64,000 bases of DNA from Silurus meridionalis (taxonomy: Eukaryota > Chordata > Actinopteri > Siluriformes > Siluridae): NCBI RefSeq assembly GCF_014805685.1, contig NC_060891.1:845001-909000 (forward strand), read 5' to 3'. A program made the translations under genes and the position numbers. The first letter of the stretch is position 1, and each line of letters begins with the position of its first letter. Under the pieces are notes generated by a model. The model was not told the origin of the DNA, did not search any database, and saw only the letters and a list, made by a program, of their open reading frames with translations. Below, one piece after another: positions 25,029 to 35,484 of this stretch.

Positions 25029-25182
25029 CAGGGGTGTCCAATCTATTCCACAAAGGGCCAATGTGTGTGCAGTTTACACCAAGAATTCGATTCAAACAAC
25101 TATAATTTGTGTGGAATGTGTTTGTTTGGAATAAAAACTGACACCCACACCAGCCATTTGTGGAAAAGTTTGGACACCCCTG
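25029..25182. mobile_element. hAT-type MITE with imperfect 8-bp target duplication
   Basis: The element starts CAGGGGTGTCCAATCT and ends GTTTGGACACCCCTG, a 12-base inverted repeat of the CAGGGGTGTCCA type known from hAT elements. Its 154 bp hold no gene. The flanking octamers are GCCTAATC and ACCTAAAC, which agree at 6 of 8 positions. Eight bases is the hAT target-duplication length, so this supports an old hAT-family insertion. Confidence 0.85.
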
Positions 25183-25214
25183 ACCTAAACCCTATTAAGA
25201 GGAATTATAGCACA

Positions 25215-25440
25215 TGTTTTTAAACAAAGACAAAACTAAAAGGTAAAAAGTGCTAGTTTAAGTGTTTTAGGAAGAGGTCTTCACCCGTTCTTTAATGATA
25301 TGAAGTGACTCAGCTGTTCAGACATCTAGGGGAAATTCATTCTACCACCTCGATGTCAGAGCAGAGAAGAGTCTTGATGACCTTTTACCCTGAGAGAAGG
25401 TGGGACCACTACTGAGCACTACTGGAGTCACGTGATAGAC
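25215..25440 (+). repeat. Dispersed fish repeat, class unknown
   Basis: The text AGTTTAAGTGTTTTAGGAAG, GTGACTCAGCTGTTCAGACA, GGGGAAATTCATTCTACCAC and CAGAGAAGAGTCTTGATGAC occurs in this order. I recognise this order from a very common repeat in ostariophysan genomes, but I cannot give a reliable class. No ends are visible here. Confidence 0.5.
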
Positions 25441-26284
25441 CAACAAATCCACAAATCAGACCAATGCGGTGGGGTTCTTTTTCTTAAAAACTAAATCCAA
25501 AGCAAGGTCTAAGACTTTTAGGCATACACTGGTTCAGTCTTCAGACCGAAGTGCAGAATTGCACAAAATAAATGGTGAAAATGAGGACAAACCTCCTCAA
25601 CTTTTGCATTATGAGGCCCAGTTAATACAAGCTTATTTTTTGGAGCATTTATAACAGTTAATGAATTTTTTTACATGATGTTCAACATTTTGTTTTTCTT
25701 TAGTAGAGATTTGGTGATTTTGAATAGAATAATTGTTGGCTGCTGTGGTCTCTAGAGTAAAATCTTGCCTTGGGCTTCCTATAGTCTAAAGCCAAGCCTG
25801 TGTGGTTTCCTAGTGTTTTCCTTTATCCCTTTCCTACTTTCTCACCAACCTACCAGTTTCTAGCCCTAGAGCTGTTTCTCAAAATGCATTTTCTTTGCTC
25901 TTGTGGTTCTTCATATTCATTTTCTGAAGACATTTAACTAATTCCCCTATTTCCATCCATCAAACACTTATTTTATTTGGTGGATTTTTATTTTGTGTGG
26001 AAGCTCATTAGCTAAAACTAAATACCACCAAAACTCTACATCTGTAGAGATGCAGCTCCATGTTAAGATCTTGTGATCTTTCTCCACTGAGAACTCTGAT
26101 ATTTCCATCAGGTCTTTCACTGGGTTTTATTTGATTCCTGCAACTGATTTATAATTTACCCTCCTCAATATCTTCCATATCGCTGGTGCAGTCTAAAACA
26201 CAGAGGTTTGCCTAAAAAGCCAAAATGTAACCTCGCCTGAGTCCTGCATCCTAGTGTTAGAAAAGACTTCTTCAGGCAATATAA

Positions 26285-26640
26285 TTGGAAAAACACTGAG
26301 GGTTTTAAAAAATGTGTGCACCCCAGATCATCATAGCCATATGTGTTACTCCCCTGAACTATCGCCATAAAGTTGTAAACACACCATTGCAAATCGAATG
26401 AGTTTGCACAATGTAGCATTTGATACTTAGATAATCAATCATTGTTCCTGCATGACTGTACCAGTTTGTAGAACTTTACTATAAATTTCACTGTGGGATA
26501 AACTGGAACTGAGGCCAAAATCTCACTAATGCTCTTGTAGATGAATCAACACATCCACACAGCCACAATCCAAAATCCAGTGTAAAGACCTCCTAATAGA
26601 CTGGAGCTTTTTATAACAACTGAGGGGGAATTAAGCTGAA
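26285..26640 (+). mobile_element. Decayed Tc1-like relic (type B), copy 1
   Basis: The phrases ATCATAGCCATATGTGTTAC near 26330, TCACTAATGCTCTTGTAGATGAATC near 26521 and CACAATCCAAAATCCAGTGT near 26563 match, in order, the other type-B copies at 31071, 36904, 51300 and 61330. The family encodes a Tc1-like transposase remnant in better copies. This copy is internally deleted and lacks both recognisable ends. Confidence 0.65.
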
Positions 26641-26695
26641 ATTCGATCTCCTAACAACCAGCAAGAGTTCAGTCCCACACCCCCAAATATCTCCT

Positions 26696-27322
26696 GTACC
26701 TTTATGAAAGAATTCCTAATATAAACTCGTGATGTGTATAAAGGACACCAGTCACAGAATCAACCTCTTCCATTCAAACCTCTCCACCACCATGGGCGGG
26801 ACCAAAGATCTGTCAAAGGACATCAGGGACAAGATTGTAGACCTGCACAAGGCTGGAATGGGCTACAAGACCATCAGCAAGAAGCTAGGTGAGAAAGAGA
26901 GCACTGTTATTTAGCACAATTATTCAAAAATGGAAGAAATACAAGGTAAATCAATCGCCATTGAGAAGGAAACGTTCTGCTTTTCATTCTGTTTGTCTAC
27001 TAAGAGTACAGGAAGACTTCACCACATGAACAGGGCCATAACCTGTACAATTTTGGATGAGAACCTTTTGGCTTCAGCCCAAACACTGAAGATGGGAGGT
27101 TGATGGTCTTCCAGTATGAAAATGACCCAAAACATACGGCCAAAAATCTGATGGTCTTGTAGCCCATTCCAGCCTTGTGCAGATCTACAGTCTCGTCCCT
27201 TTGACAGCTCTTTGGTCTCCTCCATGGTGGTGGAGAGGTTTGAATGGAAGAAGTTGATTCTGTGACCAGTGTCTTTTATACACATAATGAGCTGATATTA
27301 GGAGTTCTTTCTTAAAGGTACT
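26696..27322. mobile_element. Fold-back Tc1 derivative with about 180-bp inverted arms
   Basis: The left arm (26696-26877) and the right arm (27148-27322) are long inverted copies. Each carries the element end (GTACCTTTA-GAAAGAA-TCC), the leader GGACAC-AGTCACAGAATCAAC and the transposase N-terminus. On plus the left arm reads [20 protein letters not shown]. On minus the right arm reads KELSKGRDCRSAQGW after a two-base-type indel. The centre (26886-27147) is plus-strand transposase: after a gap it reads QYENDPKHTAKN, the second catalytic Asp region, and is then joined directly to the right arm. The third catalytic region is absent. The structure is therefore N-term, middle, inverted N-term: a rearranged, non-coding product. 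Confidence 0.82.
26790..26914 (+). pseudogene. Tc1 transposase N-terminal fragment
   Basis: The frame starting at the Met at 26790 gives [18 protein letters not shown], then [17 protein letters not shown], and stops at a TAG in 26912-26914. This is the first helix-turn-helix of the paired-like DNA-binding domain of Tc1-family transposases, about 41 residues of an expected 340. It lies in the left arm of the fold-back element. Confidence 0.8.
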
Positions 27323-27329
27323 TGGGATT

Positions 27330-28120
27330 TTATTGCATTTTATTTAAAGCTAAATTATGTAAAGGATCAGATTTATTAAACTACATACAGTAGCACCAAC
27401 ATAAAATATGTCTTTTATTTAAGCAAAAAATAAAGTCATCATTACTCAGACGCAGACTTCGACATAACCTCCTCCAGCACCTCTTCATGTGTCAGTGATG
27501 ACGCTTTTTTCCATGTATGTAATATTAAACGCCTGCAGAAGTGTTGAAAATGCAATCATTTCTTCATGTGCTGTTGGTATAGAAACATCCTTCGAGGTGA
27601 ACTCCAGCTCAATGGCATCTCGGACAGCTTGAATATGTCTGTGTTAGCCCTCGAGAAATGCAAACGTTTAATATAAATTCCAAAGATGTGACTGATATAC
27701 GCAGAGGATGAGTGGATCTCCTTTACTGCTGTTGGAAGAACCAATGCACTAGAGTTTCCTTCTAACTTGTTCTTTACACACTGTGGAAAAGGACAGGCCA
27801 TGGTTTAGATGGTATTATATAAAAAAACATTAGTTTTATGCATTGCGCAGGTTTTTCCTTACAGCTCATGGTTTGATTTGTGTGCAATCTGTGAGGACTT
27901 CCTCATGTTCACCATTTGTTCATGTGGGTTCCTGCAGGTTCCCACAGATTTCCATGTAGAACGTTGCAGTAGGTGGAGTGACTGTCTGTGCTGAATTGCT
28001 CCTTGGTGTTCATGGCATGTGAACAAATTAAGATGACTGATGGACAAGTATAAAATTTGTGAAGCCTATTTCTACAAATTAAAGACAAAATGATAACATA
28101 AAAAGCAGATCTTCTTTGTA
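27330..28120. other. Unassigned sequence
   Basis: No family recognised. Overlapping short frames on both strands around 27556-28047 have no domain signal. Confidence 0.3.
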
Positions 28121-28380
28121 ATTCACAAAGTAAAAAAACTTTCTTTCGGCTTCTGCCATTAGGGGGCGCCACAGCGGATCCTCCGCATGTTTGATTTAGC
28201 ACGTTTTTACGCTGGATGCCCTTCCTAACGCAACCCTCTACATTTATCCGGGCTTGGGACCGGCACTGAGAGTGGCTGGGGTTGGTTTCCTGATCGGGGA
28301 TCGAACACGGGCCACAGCGGTGAGAGCGCCGCATCCTAACCACTAGACCACCAGGGACCGCTTTTTTATTCACAAAGTAA
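28121..28380 (-). mobile_element. SINE with tRNA-Glu head and 13-bp target duplications
   Basis: Perfect 13-base direct repeats ATTCACAAAGTAA flank the insertion at 28121-28133 and 28368-28380. Read on minus, the head at 28357-28286 is tRNA-Glu-like: TCCCTGGTGGTCTAGTGGTT is an intact A-box region, CTC falls in the anticodon loop, and GTTCGATCC is the B box. After the head comes a tRNA-unrelated body (GGTTGCGTTAGGAAGGGCAT, ATCCGCTGTGGCGCCCCCTA) that resembles LINE 3' tails common in fish and may serve retrotransposition by the partner LINE. The short T-rich sequence at 28134 is the 3' tail in element orientation. The clean duplications suggest a young insertion. Confidence 0.92.
28286..28357 (-). 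promoter_or_regulatory. Internal RNA polymerase III promoter of the SINE (tRNA-Glu-derived)
   Basis: These 72 bases keep tRNA-Glu identity at almost every position, including TAGTGGTTAGGAT (A box side), GCGCTCTCACCG (anticodon stem and loop with CTC) and GTGTTCGATCC (B box). The 3' acceptor side ends in AGGAAA rather than a full complement to TCCCTGG. It is thus a pol III promoter head, not a functional tRNA gene. Confidence 0.88.
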
Positions 28381-28399
28381 TAAAAAAAAAAAAAAAGGA

Positions 28400-29640
28400 T
28401 TTCATGCAAATGGAGGTAATTGCAGACAGCATTCTTTTTTCCCCATAAAAACACTTTTTATTATTCAGACCTTTGGATTCAATGACTAAACATTTAGAGA
28501 GGAAATGTCTGAGCCAAGATTCATACGATTCAATTCTTACCTTCATGCAAGAGAAAAGAATCTGTTCCCACTGTAGTTTCCTCAATAAGGCAGGGATTTA
28601 ATGGTAAGATTGTATTTCTTGCCCATTTTTACTCGCTCTTTTTTCCAGCTGTGATGTCGCTCAGGGGAACGAGGCTCCCATATCACCTGTTAAATAGATT
28701 TTTATCTCGTAAGGGTTTGTCCAAAAGATGAGCTTTTTCATGGTACATAAACTCAGAAGCCTTACAGGCGAAATAAGCACAGACGTATTCTCTCCGATCT
28801 GTCTGATTCCATTCTGCTTCTTCTAGCCTGAGACTCCCGACCTCTGAGTTTTAAACCGTTTCCTTCAGTGAACACATCAAATTCATTCCATTCAGCAAAT
28901 TAGCATAATCAACAACTGTATTTACATATTTTCTAACGTATTCATTATGATTTACGATTATAATGCTGGTAAGATCTACAGTAAGCACACGTGATACACG
29001 TGATATAAACGATGATAAATGAATGTAATTCACAGTTGCACTGCATTTCACTAAGTTGCAGTCATGATACACTGAAATGCTGAAATCAATGTCCAGCTAA
29101 AGAGGAGGAAAAGGTCACTCCAGTCAGTTCACTTAGTTATCGCTCAGTTTCATTCTGAAGTGTGTGTTGAACCTTAAATAGTCGTCTTCAAGCTTTTAAG
29201 AATTATTACCAAGCAGGATAATAATGTAGCTAAAAATACTAACAGCTCACAGCATGACCTGTCTGTCTGCACAGTGTCCTCCTGAGCCAATTGCGTGTAG
29301 CGTCGGTATTTTGGTATTTTAAACGGCCCACTAATGCTTTCAGTCAGGAGCGAGGATGGTGTGTTTCTGCTCTGCTGAACCAGCACAACTCCCTGCAGTT
29401 CGCCTTTTCGCTCACAGCGAGGAAACAAGCAGAACTTTTCGTGCTATTATTAAATATGAAACAAAACAATGTCCAGGAGGAAGCGTCGGAAATTTTCTCT
29501 CTCGTCTCCCCCAGCATACGTTTTTACAAACTCAGAAATGAACTTGTAATGGAAAAACAATTGATCTCATTCTCATGCCTGCTTTATAGAAGAGCCGAGC
29601 TTTAGTGTGTCTTCTCAACCATTCACAGCTGCTTTAGTAC
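28400..29640. other. Unassigned sequence
   Basis: Nothing recognised with confidence. A 104-residue frame at 29291-29605 overlaps a second frame and has no domain signal. Confidence 0.3.
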
Positions 29641-29810
29641 CCTGTGGGAAACGGTGGCTTTGTTGAAATTCTGATCAGAAGGTCATGAGTTCAACTCCAG
29701 CTCTGCTAAGCTGCCACTGCTGTGCTCTTGAGAAGGGCCCTCAAACATTAACTTCTCAGCTGTATACATCTGGAATAATTTGCTATGGATAAGGGCGTCT
29801 GCCGAATGCT
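29641..29810 (+). mobile_element. tRNA-derived SINE, old copy
   Basis: The head has TTCTGATCAGAAGGTCATGAG followed by GTTCAACTCC, a B-box-like segment. The body reads CTAAGCTGCCACTGCTGTGC, TTGAGAAGGGCCCTCAAAC and finally GGATAAGGGCGTCTGCCGAA. This order is typical of a SINE widespread in fish, especially ostariophysans. No clear target duplications are visible. The head resembles those in the tandem block at 17.2-17.7 kb. Confidence 0.75.
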
Positions 29811-30824
29811 GGAAGACTCATCTGGGCTTGTGTTGGAGCTCTGAGCCTGGTGCATGTCTGGTGTTGTCATCTTGTTCGAATTCAACTCACCAGGGAATCG
29901 TAGCTGATTTCTAATTGCATAGATTTCCTGTCCAAGTGCACATCCTCCCTAATGTCCTGCATTACAGCGCCGTAATGAGATTGAATTCTCCGGGAAAAAA
30001 AACTCAATTATACAGATAAAACAGCCAAGTTTTGATGCAACAGCAATATTAAAAAGTAAAAGTGTTCAATTAATTAAGGAGAATCTGCTTCATGTCATTC
30101 AGTCAAAGGGAAATAATCAATAAAAGGTGGTGTGATGAAGCGGAGATACTTTTAAATGTTGCTCGTTTCTTTTTTATTTCTCATAAACAAAAACATTTTG
30201 ATATCAATTTTGTATTATTTAATAATAGCATTGTTTTTTTAGCTATTTACAAAAAGACAATAAGAATGCGATGGTCCAGAAATCCTAAAGATCTCAAAGT
30301 TCTCAGCTTTATCTCAGATTCAGCACTGACCCTGGAGAAACCTTCTGTATTACTATATGAACAATTACACAAGTTTTCAATTCATTGACGTGATGCGTCC
30401 ACTGCAGACTTTATGTCTAGACCCCTGAAAAGCTTTAATATTATCTATGATATTATATAAACTGTATAATAGCTTTTTTTTTTTCACTGGTTAACATTAA
30501 AGCACAAGAAGAAAAAATGTGTTAAATGAGAACGTCTAGCAGCAAAACCCAGAGCAAATCATTTCATCTTTCACCTTTTTTTCCCTTTTACATCTGATGA
30601 CACCTTTACTCCGATTCTAAAATCCTCCTGCACTGAAAAGAACATTTGAGCTGCTTCACTCCTGTATTTAGCTTGTTAAAGTTCCAGAGGTCGACATGCA
30701 GATGTTTCTCAGAAATCACTTCGTATCAATTTGTATAACATCTTTATCATGCCATCGTACACGCCGAGCCTATGATCTCCTTCATTCAAAACATGTTCAA
30801 CATCTCCACAATGAATTTCTATCA

Positions 30825-30825
<1 letters not shown>
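29811..30825. other. Unassigned AT-rich sequence
   Basis: Nothing recognised. A 98-residue frame at 30092-30388 is Phe/Ile/Lys-rich with no domain signal. Confidence 0.3.

Positions 30826-30857
<32 letters not shown>
30826..30857 (+). repeat. (GT)n microsatellite
   Basis: About 16 GT dinucleotides. Confidence 0.97.
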
Positions 30858-30858
<1 letters not shown>

Positions 30859-31070
30859 ATGAACTATAATCAGGTCTTAAAAGCTTAAACATGGGAAAAA
30901 GGATTATTTCTAATAATGCCTGGAGATCATTCTTTTACTTTACGGCACTGATAAAATCTCTCCATTGTGTGATTTTGATTAGTTTGGAAACTTCTGAATA
31001 AATCACATCGTATATCTGTTCATTGTAATGCACAGACTTTTCATTTCACTGCTTGTGTATGTACTGTATC

Positions 31071-31420
31071 TACACTCTACTGATAAAAGTTTGTGGACAC
31101 CTGACTATAAGATTAGTATGTTTTTTTAACATCTCATTCCACATTTTTCTGTACACTCCTCTGGGAAGATGTTCCAATAGATTTTGTGGAGATTTGTGAA
31201 GATTTATTCATCTACAAGGGTGTTGTTAGACGGTGAGGAGGTTCCTGGGGTGCAATCAGCATTCACATTCATCCCAAAGGTGTTCAATCGTGTTGAAGCT
31301 TTATGGTAGGAGATCTTCCACTCCAACAGCAGATCTTCATGGAGCTGGCTTTGTGCACAGGAGCATCGTCATGCTGGAACAGGTTTGGGTCTACTAGATC
31401 AAATGAAGAGTGATTTGAGA
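31071..31420 (-). mobile_element. Decayed Tc1-like relic (type B), copy 2
   Basis: The left edge TACACTCTACTGATAAAAGT then TTGTGGACACCTGACTATAA matches the terminal repeat of type-B copies. Read on minus, the interior has the CATGACGATGCTCCTGTGCA, AAAGCCAGCTCCATGAAGAT and GGAATGTG-type text of the same family. No open frame remains. It is followed at 31434 by copy 3 of the dispersed GGAGTCTCCAGTG repeat. Confidence 0.78.
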
Positions 31421-31433
31421 GATGATAATCAGA

Positions 31434-31460
31434 TGGAAGGAGTCTCCAGTGTCCAAAGAC
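31434..31460 (+). repeat. Dispersed repeat core, copy 3
   Basis: TGGAAGGAGTCTCCAGTGTC is identical over its core to the copies at 9369 and 19722 and close to that at 63369. It lies just outside the Tc1 relic. Confidence 0.6.
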
Positions 31461-32890
31461 GTTTACAGCATGATAAGCTGAAGCTTTTTTCGTGTCTTTA
31501 CACTACTGTGAGAACAGTAACTCATTTAATAGACATTTCACAACATTAAATGCAACTATAAATAAATAAAATTAAAGCTTTTAACAACCCAGTGCTTTTT
31601 TATTTATTTATTTTTAGATGCCTGTGGTTCCCATTTGTGTTTTCACACCTCTTTTCTAGATGTTCACTGTTGGCATGTTGCTCTGTTCCGCTGGATAATG
31701 CGATAACAAAAAGCCCTAAATTGTCCAGGACAGCACTGAGCTCTTCAGTCTCACCACTGGCTATATTTTTAAACCATGCTTACAATATTTTAGGGCATCC
31801 TCACTGTTATTATTTGCACAGCACACACTGTTACCATCTGGCCTTCTTGGAAACACATGAAAATTGTGTAGGAGGGAAAATTGCCAAGGGGCAACACAGA
31901 CACATGGGTTGTGTATCAGACCTCCTCGAATCCTGCTGCATGTCTGTTCTGTTTATTGTTTGTTTTTTTTTGTTATGAAATATGACATTTATACATGTAC
32001 TGTATATAAAACCCATATAAAATGAAGAGCCATAAAGTGCCGTGTGATACAGCGGGTTATTTTCGAATAAGAATAAAAAATATATATATTATTACTATAA
32101 CAAGGCCACAAAATATTTATCTAATGTGTTTTAAAGTAAGCAAGGCAGATGGAGCAATCAATTGTGGCCACAGAAAGCTAAGTATAGAGATGATTAATAA
32201 TATTGTGCTTGAATAGAATCTTAGATTGATGCATAAAAACACTGAAGTAATAGAGATAACTTCAGCCTTGGCCATGTGTGAAGTGAATTCAATCAAAAAA
32301 ACTTTTTTGGGGTGTTAAAATATAAACTCATGGATTTGCCTTACAAAAAATAACCACCATGTGATCACATTGGCCAGATATCACACTTATTTTCTTCACA
32401 CACAGCTATCTGGTTGCTGGGTTCTTTCCAAAAATGTGCAATTCTCAGCCTGCTTTTTACCAAATGAGTAGAGAAGTGCCAAACACAATCATCTCATTTA
32501 CAGGCTTGTTCACAAACCTCATTATTCACTAATATCCGGTGATGTTTTTCTAACCATATCCATGACTGATATCGGATAACTGAGAAAGTCCAGTGATTAG
32601 CTCATGAGTCCTACATGACTCGTCTAATTTACTCCTCGTGGTGTTTTCTGTACAAGTGGTTTGATGGTAATGCAGACATTTCAGTTTTATCACCATCATG
32701 TTTAGTCAGATGATTAAAAATCCTCTATATTTATAACTGATGAAAATATGCTTTGTTTCAATACTCTTTCTGTCTTAAATACTGTGCATAGCTGTAGAAG
32801 CACATAGAATCATTCTCATCGAGTTTGTTACTGTACATTACAAAATAAACTTCTGGATTTCGATCACAAAATGCGATTTCTTTTCCAGGC
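31460..32890. other. Unassigned AT-rich sequence
   Basis: Nothing recognised. The 128-residue frame at 31592-31978 is hydrophobic and compositionally random-looking, with no domain or splice context. A short TATATATTATT-type tract lies near 32080. Confidence 0.3.
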
Positions 32891-33047
32891 ATACGAGGTG
32901 GCATTAAAACTTTCGAGACTAATGGTGTAACTGGTGTTACTCTGACCACGTCTGCAATTTTCATCATGGGCAGCAAGTTACAACAAATTTGAAATTCTGC
33001 GTCAAACTTGGCAAATTTGCCACAGAGACTATTGACATGAGATACGT

Positions 33048-33311
33048 TTGTCATACGGCAATGCGGCGACGAGTCCATCAAGGTGTTTCCACTTCATGAG
33101 TGGAAGATTAAAACTGCATCTCGAAAGATCAGGAAGATCTCTGACGAGCTCAACTCATGAAAATGTTTGCGAAATGTTACGGCAACTTGTGCACGATGTT
33201 TCCCGAACAATCCACGTGATCTCACTTTCGCACCCTCCCTACTCCCCAGATTTGGCCCCTGGGGACTTATATATAGCCCCTGCGGACAATATAGCGGGAG
33301 CGCTATATTGA
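33048..33311 (+). pseudogene. Mariner transposase remnant with HPPYSPDLAP motif
   Basis: In this 87-residue frame, residues 60-73 read SHPPYSPDLAPGDL, diagnostic of mariner transposase. Earlier residues (MSGRLKLHLERSGRSLTSSTHENV) reflect the linker region in a broken frame. The protein cannot be functional because the first two catalytic Asp regions are missing. Confidence 0.8.
33287..33310. other. Perfect 10-bp inverted repeat with 4-base loop
   Basis: CAATATAGCG, GGAG, CGCTATATTG form a perfect hairpin inside the 3' part of the mariner relic. It is too short to assign a role. Confidence 0.85.
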
Positions 33312-33394
33312 AGGTGACAGTGTGTAACATAGATTAAATAAAGTACTTTATTGTAAACAGAGCTCGTTTCTAAACTTTTTGATAGCACCTCATA

Positions 33395-33924
33395 TCTTGT
33401 CAATGTTTTGTTGTGTTCACCTGTTTCATGTTATTTGTTATTGAGCTTGCCTAGTCATTGTCATTAAGTTCAAGAAGAGGTGTTTAATCAAGTTCCTGGT
33501 TTTGACCCCTGCCGATTTTCCACGGTACTTCTTGATCAACTGTTGCATAAACAATATGGATACTGTAAATAAACATATAAAATCCCTTGAATGGGAGTGT
33601 AAAGAAGAGAAAGCAGCAATAATGTGGCCAAGTGACCAAGTATATAACAAAGTCACAGAGCAAGTCTGAGTGTCTAATGTGTTTACAATCATGTTTGCAC
33701 TTCATGGTTCTTGTATCTATGGCAGAAAATCCTCAAAGAAGTGCCAGCCGACTATCAGTTGATTACCCACGATGCTTTGCGATTTGGATGGTAACCCTGG
33801 ATTTTCTGCAAAGCATCTTCACACACTCGTCCTTACTGCACTGGCACTTCAGAGTCAAAGTGCTCTTCAGATGCGATGTGCCATCGAAACACTTTGCAAG
33901 GGCGTGTTATTGGCTAGAAGTGAG

Positions 33925-33925
<1 letters not shown>
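33395..33925. other. Unassigned sequence
   Basis: Nothing recognised before the CA array. A 127-residue frame ending in the CA repeat has a His/Thr tail from the microsatellite and no domain signal. Confidence 0.3.

Positions 33926-33989
<64 letters not shown>
33926..33989 (+). repeat. (CA)n microsatellite
   Basis: About 32 CA dinucleotides, uninterrupted. Confidence 0.98.
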
Positions 33990-33992
<3 letters not shown>

Positions 33993-34321
33993 TCATAGAG
34001 CCAGACTGGAACTAAATGCTCCATTAACTACTGATATGCTGTGTGTTGTTTCTCTTCTCTTTTCTATCCTTTAAAATAACTCAGAGAGGCCACATCAAGT
34101 AAAGAATAAAACAGTGTGTAGTGCTGCTGTCCCTATAAACACAGCCTAATTACACAGCTGTTTCATGTTTTAAAGAGTGACATGTGTTTTTAATGTTGTG
34201 TTACATGTGGGAAGCAAGATAGTAAGAGAAGCTAAAAGAGATGAAAAGTAGGAGAATTTAAAAAGGTCTTAAAAAAGGTCGCAACAAGCAAAAAGCAAAA
34301 AAGCTTAGACAGATGTAATTT

Positions 34322-34342
34322 GGTGAGCCAGCCAGGATCTAT
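34322..34342 (+). repeat. CCAGCCAGG-type repeat, isolated copy
   Basis: GGTGAGCCAGCCAGGATCTA matches the units at 35487-35830 and 37556-37640. It abuts the compound microsatellite. Confidence 0.5.
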
Positions 34343-34348
34343 CATTTT

Positions 34349-34457
34349 GGATGGATGGATGGATGGATGGATGGATGGATGGATGGATGGATGGATGGAT
34401 GGATGGATGGATGGATGGATGGATGGATGGATGGATGGATGGATGGATGGATGGATG

Positions 34458-34547
<90 letters not shown>
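34349..34547 (+). repeat. Compound (GGAT)n-(GATA)n microsatellite
   Basis: About 27 ATGG units switch at 34459 to about 22 ATAG units. A single G to A change converts one unit to the other, so the second block may have spread from one mutated unit. It is open in one minus frame (Ser-Ile-His-Pro and Leu-Ser-Ile-Tyr repeats), which I do not count as coding. Confidence 0.98.
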
Positions 34548-34934
34548 AAAAAGAATGTGAAAGAATAAACAAAAGAAGTACAGAAAATGTATTGATAATG
34601 AAACAGGATGGATATTTTTGTTTAATAGTTTATGATCTTTTTGTCACTACATATGACCTAATTAGATGAATTTGTTATTTTAAGTGAATACGTGTCTCGT
34701 GTTTATGATTATATCCAGAGGGCACTTGTTAACGATGCAGCACTCTAAATCAGCCTGTACCACTATGCGAGCATGGAACAAAGCCAAACTTCTGAATTAT
34801 TAACAAACACCACCATTAATGAATAAGTGATGAAGTCTTTAGAGTATTGTACTTTAAGATATTCAGTGCCCGTGTTGAACACAGAAGCCTAAAGTGTGAT
34901 GAATAATAGTGAATAACAAGATCAGCAAATCTCA

Positions 34935-35002
<68 letters not shown>
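34935..35002 (+). repeat. (CA)n microsatellite
   Basis: About 34 CA dinucleotides. Confidence 0.98.
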
Positions 35003-35004
<2 letters not shown>

Positions 35005-35134
35005 ATGAACGAACAAAAAAGCAGCGAATTTAACAATCAAACACTTTAACTTAGAGATTAAAAAATATTTGTAAAAACTGATAATAAAGCACTATAATGT
35101 GATCCCTGATCATACAACACGACCTGTTATGGCT

Positions 35135-35420
35135 ATAATTTAATTAAACTGAATTACATTTCATTTGTATACAGCTTTTTTTGGTAATAAGGTTATATAA
35201 AAGAATGTGTAATCTTATTTCTTATAAATTAGTTCCTTATAATGGCTTATCCCTGAGAGAAAGCCAGTGATGACTGTGGCAAGGAAAAACTCCCTGAGAT
35301 AGTATGAAGAAGAAACATTTAGAAGAGCCAGACTCAAAAGGAAGTCTCATCCTTATCTGTAATTATAGTATAATAGTAGAACTATTTGTGACATCAAATA
35401 CACATGAATATGTTTAGATG
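35135..35420 (+). repeat. Dispersed fish repeat (CAAGGAAAAACTCCCTGAGA type)
   Basis: The order TTACATTTCATTTGTATACAGC, GGCAAGGAAAAACTCCCTGA, GAAGAAACATTTAGAAGAGC, CAGACTCAAAAGGAAGTCTC and CATCCTTATCTG is that of a very common repeat in catfish and cyprinid sequence. The ends are not clear and there is no gene. I cannot give a reliable class. Confidence 0.6.
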
Positions 35421-35484
35421 CTAGGTAATTAGGTGATTTTTTTTAGATAGACAGTGGTTGCAAGAGACTATCAGAGTGTACAAT

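Larger units (their letters stand above)
32892..33394 (+). mobile_element. Mariner-like element, internally deleted, TA-flanked
   Basis: The left end TA-CGAGGTGGCATTAAAAC and the right end on minus TA-TGAGGTGCTATCAAAAAG form mariner-type inverted repeats inside a TA duplication. The 503-bp body keeps decayed plus-strand transposase: an N-terminal segment near 32990-33060 (NSASNLANLPQRLL) and, after deletion, HPPYSPDLAPGDLY near 33228-33270. The latter is the motif that holds the third Asp of mariner D34D transposases. The usual length is about 1.3 kb, so most of the gene is gone. Confidence 0.87.

Noticed and set aside
28286..28357. Functional tRNA-Glu gene
   Set aside because: The acceptor stem does not pair fully, and the sequence continues into a SINE body with target duplications around the whole unit.
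31592..31978. 128-residue hydrophobic frame as a small membrane protein
   Set aside because: Composition is that of random AT-rich DNA (Phe, Leu, Cys, His), there is no conserved motif, and the start is in a poly-T tract.
33632..34015. 127-residue frame ending in His-Thr repeats
   Set aside because: The C-terminal half is translated CA microsatellite and the rest has no domain signal. Similar CA-driven frames at 45308, 55655, 58495 and 63010 were rejected for the same reason.
34342..34572. Ser-Ile-His-Pro repeat frame on minus
   Set aside because: It is a translation of the tetranucleotide array.
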